The notes under the pieces were generated by a model, which saw only the letters and a program-made list of their open reading frames with translations, was not told the origin of the DNA and searched no databases. Positions 61,838-64,000 of a stretch of DNA of 64,000 nt are shown in pieces (position 1 is the first letter of the stretch; every line of letters begins with the position of its first letter). Position numbers and translations under genes: made by a program. The DNA is taken from positions 62,001-126,000 of the forward strand of contig CAMAVJ010000002.1 of NCBI GenBank assembly GCA_945861725.1, in the 5' to 3' direction. This DNA is from Rickettsia typhi. GTDB lineage: Bacteria > Pseudomonadota > Alphaproteobacteria > Rickettsiales > Deianiraeaceae.

Positions 61838-63112
61838 TTATACTTCCGCAAATTTCACTTCACCGCCAACGATTGTCATAACTGCCTTGCCTTTTACTTT
61901 TCTCCCGCCAAATGGTGAATTTTTACTTCTGCTGACGAATTTTTCGGGTTCAATTGTCCATTCGTGGTTAAGGTCAATCACGGTGAAATCTGCACGTTTT
62001 CCAACTTCTAAAGTTCCTCCATCAAAATTGACAATTTCTGCCGCACGCCATGTCATTTTTGAAAGTAAGTTGTTCAAGCCAATCCTTCCAGCGTGGTAAA
62101 ATTCTAAAGCAATAGGTAACATTGTTTCAACGCCAACGATTCCAAACGGTGCCTTTTCCATTCCTTGGGATTTCTCTTCTGCTGAATGTGGGGCGTGATC
62201 CGTCGCGATTGCATCAATTGTGCCATCGCAAAGCGCTTGCTGCAGGGCTTCGATATCTGATTTTGAGCGAAGTGGCGGGTTCATTTTGGCATTTGTGCCG
62301 TGCGTCAAAATTTCCTCGTCCGTCAAAACCAAATGGTGTGGTGAAACTTCACAGGTGATATTTAAGCCTTCTTTTTTTGCGGATTTAATTGCATTAAGTG
62401 CCTCCCGAGTTGAAACATGTAAAACATGATATTTTCCGCCAAATTCACGAAGGAGTTCGATGTCTCGCTGAACAATTATTGATTCTGATGAGTTTGGAAT
62501 TCCAACTAAACCTAATTGGCGACTTACACTTCCTTCGTTCATACACCCATGATTTGAAAGGTTGAGATCCTCCGCGTGTTGTGCGATTACATACCCAGAT
62601 TTCTGCGAAAATTCCATAACTTGACGCATAATGTGTGAGTTCATCACGGGAAGTCCGTCGTCTGTGAATCCGCAGACTATTGGGTGATTTGCGAGTTCTT
62701 CAAAGTTTGTAAATTCAGTTCCGCCAAGCCCTTTTGTGATTGAAGCATATGCTAAAACATTGCAATGTGCGTGGGCTTTTGAATGCTCGTAAAGGTAGTC
62801 AAGAGTTTCGATGGAATCCAGCGTTGGTTTAGTATTTGGCTGGCAAACAACCGTGGTAATTCCCCCGCGAACAGCAGAAAGCGAACCGGTTTCAATGTCC
62901 TCCTTTTGTGGTTGACCAGGGTCTCTGAAATGCACTTGAATGTCGATTAATCCCGCTGAAACAACATTGCCTTTGCAGTCAATAACCTCACCACCGCCAG
63001 CGTAATTTCCCTGACCAATATTGGTTATTTTCCCATTTTCAAAAGTTATGAAGCCGTGGAAATCTTTTTTTGTTTTGTCGCAAATAATGCGTGCGTTATT
63101 CAGGGTTTTCAT
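61838..63112 (-). CDS. pyrC: dihydroorotase (class I)
   Basis: Forms dihydroorotate from carbamoyl aspartate in pyrimidine synthesis. LIDIQVHFRDPG, a TTVVCQPNT block, IAQHAED, LHVSTREAL and IDAIATDHAPHS are present. The first metal-binding His of the usual HxH is Gln59 (Q-V-H61), which needs checking. Length is 424. It is followed in the operon by nothing recognised and preceded by an unknown gene 2 bp away. Confidence 0.9.
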   Translation of the reverse strand: MKTLNNARIICDKTKKDFHGFITFENGKITNIGQGNYAGGGEVIDCKGNVVSAGLIDIQVHFRDPGQPQKEDIETGSLSAVRGGITTVVCQPNTKPTLDSIETLDYLYEHSKAHAHCNVLAYASITKGLGGTEFTNFEELANHPIVCGFTDDGLPVMNSHIMRQVMEFSQKSGYVIAQHAEDLNLSNHGCMNEGSVSRQLGLVGIPNSSESIIVQRDIELLREFGGKYHVLHVSTREALNAIKSAKKEGLNITCEVSPHHLVLTDEEILTHGTNAKMNPPLRSKSDIEALQQALCDGTIDAIATDHAPHSAEEKSQGMEKAPFGIVGVETMLPIALEFYHAGRIGLNNLLSKMTWRAAEIVNFDGGTLEVGKRADFTVIDLNHEWTIEPEKFVSRSKNSPFGGRKVKGKAVMTIVGGEVKFAEV

Positions 63113-63114
63113 TT

Positions 63115-63765
63115 TTATATTGCATTAAATTGCTTCTTTACATCTTCCGGAACCATTCTTCCATTTTTAATTATTTTATAACTCAACCACAAAAATTTGT
63201 CAACAAGTCGGTATATTGAAATTTCACTTGGAAGACCTTCAACGGTAACGGTTATAGGATCTTTTATATCGCCGCCAAGGTATTTCGTAATGAAGTCGTC
63301 GACTGCTTTTTTTGTATCCTTAAAATTGCCATTCATTGAACTTTTACTCACTCCTGTATAATGTGAAATCACCACCCTCACATTATTGTCGTAAATTGGC
63401 GAAGTCTTGCTTTTGTCATTCACTTCGTTATTCCAGTGACACAACTTTGATTCCAGTGATAGCAACTGATTTGATTTATAGTCTCCACCATATTTTTTGT
63501 ATTGTCTACCAGATATCACCCAGTCAAAATCCTTCACAAAACTCTCAAGTTGAACATCTTTCATTCCAGCACTATACATTTTATTCAATACAACAACCTT
63601 CGCCATTTTGGAAAAGTTTCCTTCATTGTCCTTCTTAAACATACAATACAACGCCTTGTCATAATCAACATATTCCGCATAACCACCCCAAACATTGTTG
63701 TAAAATGAAATAAGTATGTCGAGATTTTTCTTGTTTTTGCCTTTTATTAGTTGAATATAGCTCAT
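63115..63765 (-). CDS. conserved-looking soluble protein, unknown
   Basis: 216 residues without a family I recognise. It begins with a helical, Lys-rich stretch, has several Trp-Gly and Tyr residues (VWGGYAEYVDY) and no membrane segment or signal peptide. It ends 2 bp before pyrC, so the two are probably co-transcribed. Composition and codon use look like the neighbours. Confidence 0.6.
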   Translation of the reverse strand: MSYIQLIKGKNKKNLDILISFYNNVWGGYAEYVDYDKALYCMFKKDNEGNFSKMAKVVVLNKMYSAGMKDVQLESFVKDFDWVISGRQYKKYGGDYKSNQLLSLESKLCHWNNEVNDKSKTSPIYDNNVRVVISHYTGVSKSSMNGNFKDTKKAVDDFITKYLGGDIKDPITVTVEGLPSEISIYRLVDKFLWLSYKIIKNGRMVPEDVKKQFNAI

Positions 63766-63773
63766 AGAATATT

Positions 63774-63799
63774 ACATATTAATTACATATTAATTACAT
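63774..63799. repeat. 11-bp tandem repeat, about 2.4 copies
   Basis: Unit ACATATTAATT at 63774-63784 and 63785-63795, plus ACAT. It lies just upstream of the unknown gene, between it and the divergent permease. No promoter is clear. Confidence 0.6.
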
Positions 63800-63866
63800 C
63801 ATTTTAAAAAATCAATTGCTTTCCTGTGAAAAATGTGCTATTGTTAAATAAAACTAACGAAAAGAT

Positions 63867-64000
63867 ATGAATATATATTTTCCAATCGCTGAAATTAATG
63901 CGAATTTATACTTAATTATCGCAATTGGGCTTCTTGCTGGCGTGCTTTCGAATATTTTTGGAATTGGTGGTGGTTTCATTGCAACGCCGTTTTTGGTTGC
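63867..64000 (+). CDS. sulfite exporter TauE/SafE family permease, 3' end outside window
   Basis: Only the first 44 residues are present. They show a hydrophobic helix (LYLIIAIGLLAGVLSNIFG) followed by GIGGGFIATPFLV, the family start motif. The transported anion is not predictable from this part. Confidence 0.75.
   Translation, partial: MNIYFPIAEINANLYLIIAIGLLAGVLSNIFGIGGGFIATPFLV

Overview
The window is AT-rich, gene-dense DNA from an alphaproteobacterium, most likely of the order Rickettsiales or a close host-associated relative. The evidence is an alphaproteobacteria-type TrcR/DUF1013 regulator (55211-55753), a Rickettsiales-like VirB3 (24868-25170), an exported ankyrin-repeat protein (53632-54501), a DUF3333-type PstA, and many genes standing alone outside their usual operons (pstA, sdhA, atpC, an atpF-like gene, nuoL, trpC, bioB, panD, argF). 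It is less reduced than Rickettsia proper: it has phosphoglycerate kinase, ornithine carbamoyltransferase, ProC, TrpC, biotin synthase, PanD and dihydroorotase. That mix would fit an extracellular or free-swimming Rickettsiales lineage such as Deianiraeaceae, but this is inference; 16S rRNA is not in the window.

Layout. 1-15330: nuoG (cut by the window), a HemY-like oxidase, pstA, hisS-plsX, then the overlapping plus-strand chain pgsA-argF-exported protein-murF-coaE-dnaE, and a 2OG-Fe(II) oxygenase. 15466-22371: bioB, ridA, gamma-carbonic anhydrase, sdhA, fabG, an unknown gene and nrdB. 22463-26785: tRNA-Lys with a duplicated 3' end, a TonB-dependent receptor under a Fur-like operator, virB3-lptB, rsfS and an atpF-like gene. 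26890-35661: SRP RNA (ffs), dnaX, rlmE, an OmpA-type lipoprotein and a small relative, gyrA, a hexapeptide-repeat ORF, a GIY-YIG fragment and pepA. 35776-43015: panD-serS, dsbB, a Lys-rich protein with tatD, sdhE-pgk, atpC-nuoL. 43104-47986: a mobile element. 48044-64000: tRNA-Gln, rpmG-pyrH, a DOT1-like methyltransferase, fabD, an unknown membrane protein, rsmI-trpC, the ankyrin protein, rpsD-trcR-waaA, proC, a Bor lipoprotein, a HAD phosphatase with ogt, an EndoIII-like protein, a heavy-metal exporter, pyrC and the start of a TauE/SafE permease.

The most notable object is an apparently intact 4,883-bp IS1595-type element (43104-47986). It has 23-bp terminal inverted repeats with one mismatch and a perfect 8-bp target duplication (TAAATTAG). 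Besides a DD(N)E transposase it carries a BcgI-like fused nuclease-methyltransferase and its specificity subunit, a 54-codon ORF, and a convergent pair made of an ImmA/IrrE-type metallopeptidase and a small membrane protein. The transposase, restriction-modification and specificity genes and the 54-codon ORF are joined by successive ATGA overlaps behind one strong promoter, so mobility and restriction-modification are probably expressed together.

Other structure worth attention: a ~64-bp hairpin element present twice, in opposite orientation, after ridA and after fabD; a 21-bp att-like repeat at tRNA-Lys; dyad operators inside the TonB-receptor and metal-exporter promoters; and a signal peptide overprinted on the 3' end of argF. 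No stretch longer than 300 bp lacks a gene. No rRNA gene or CRISPR array was seen.
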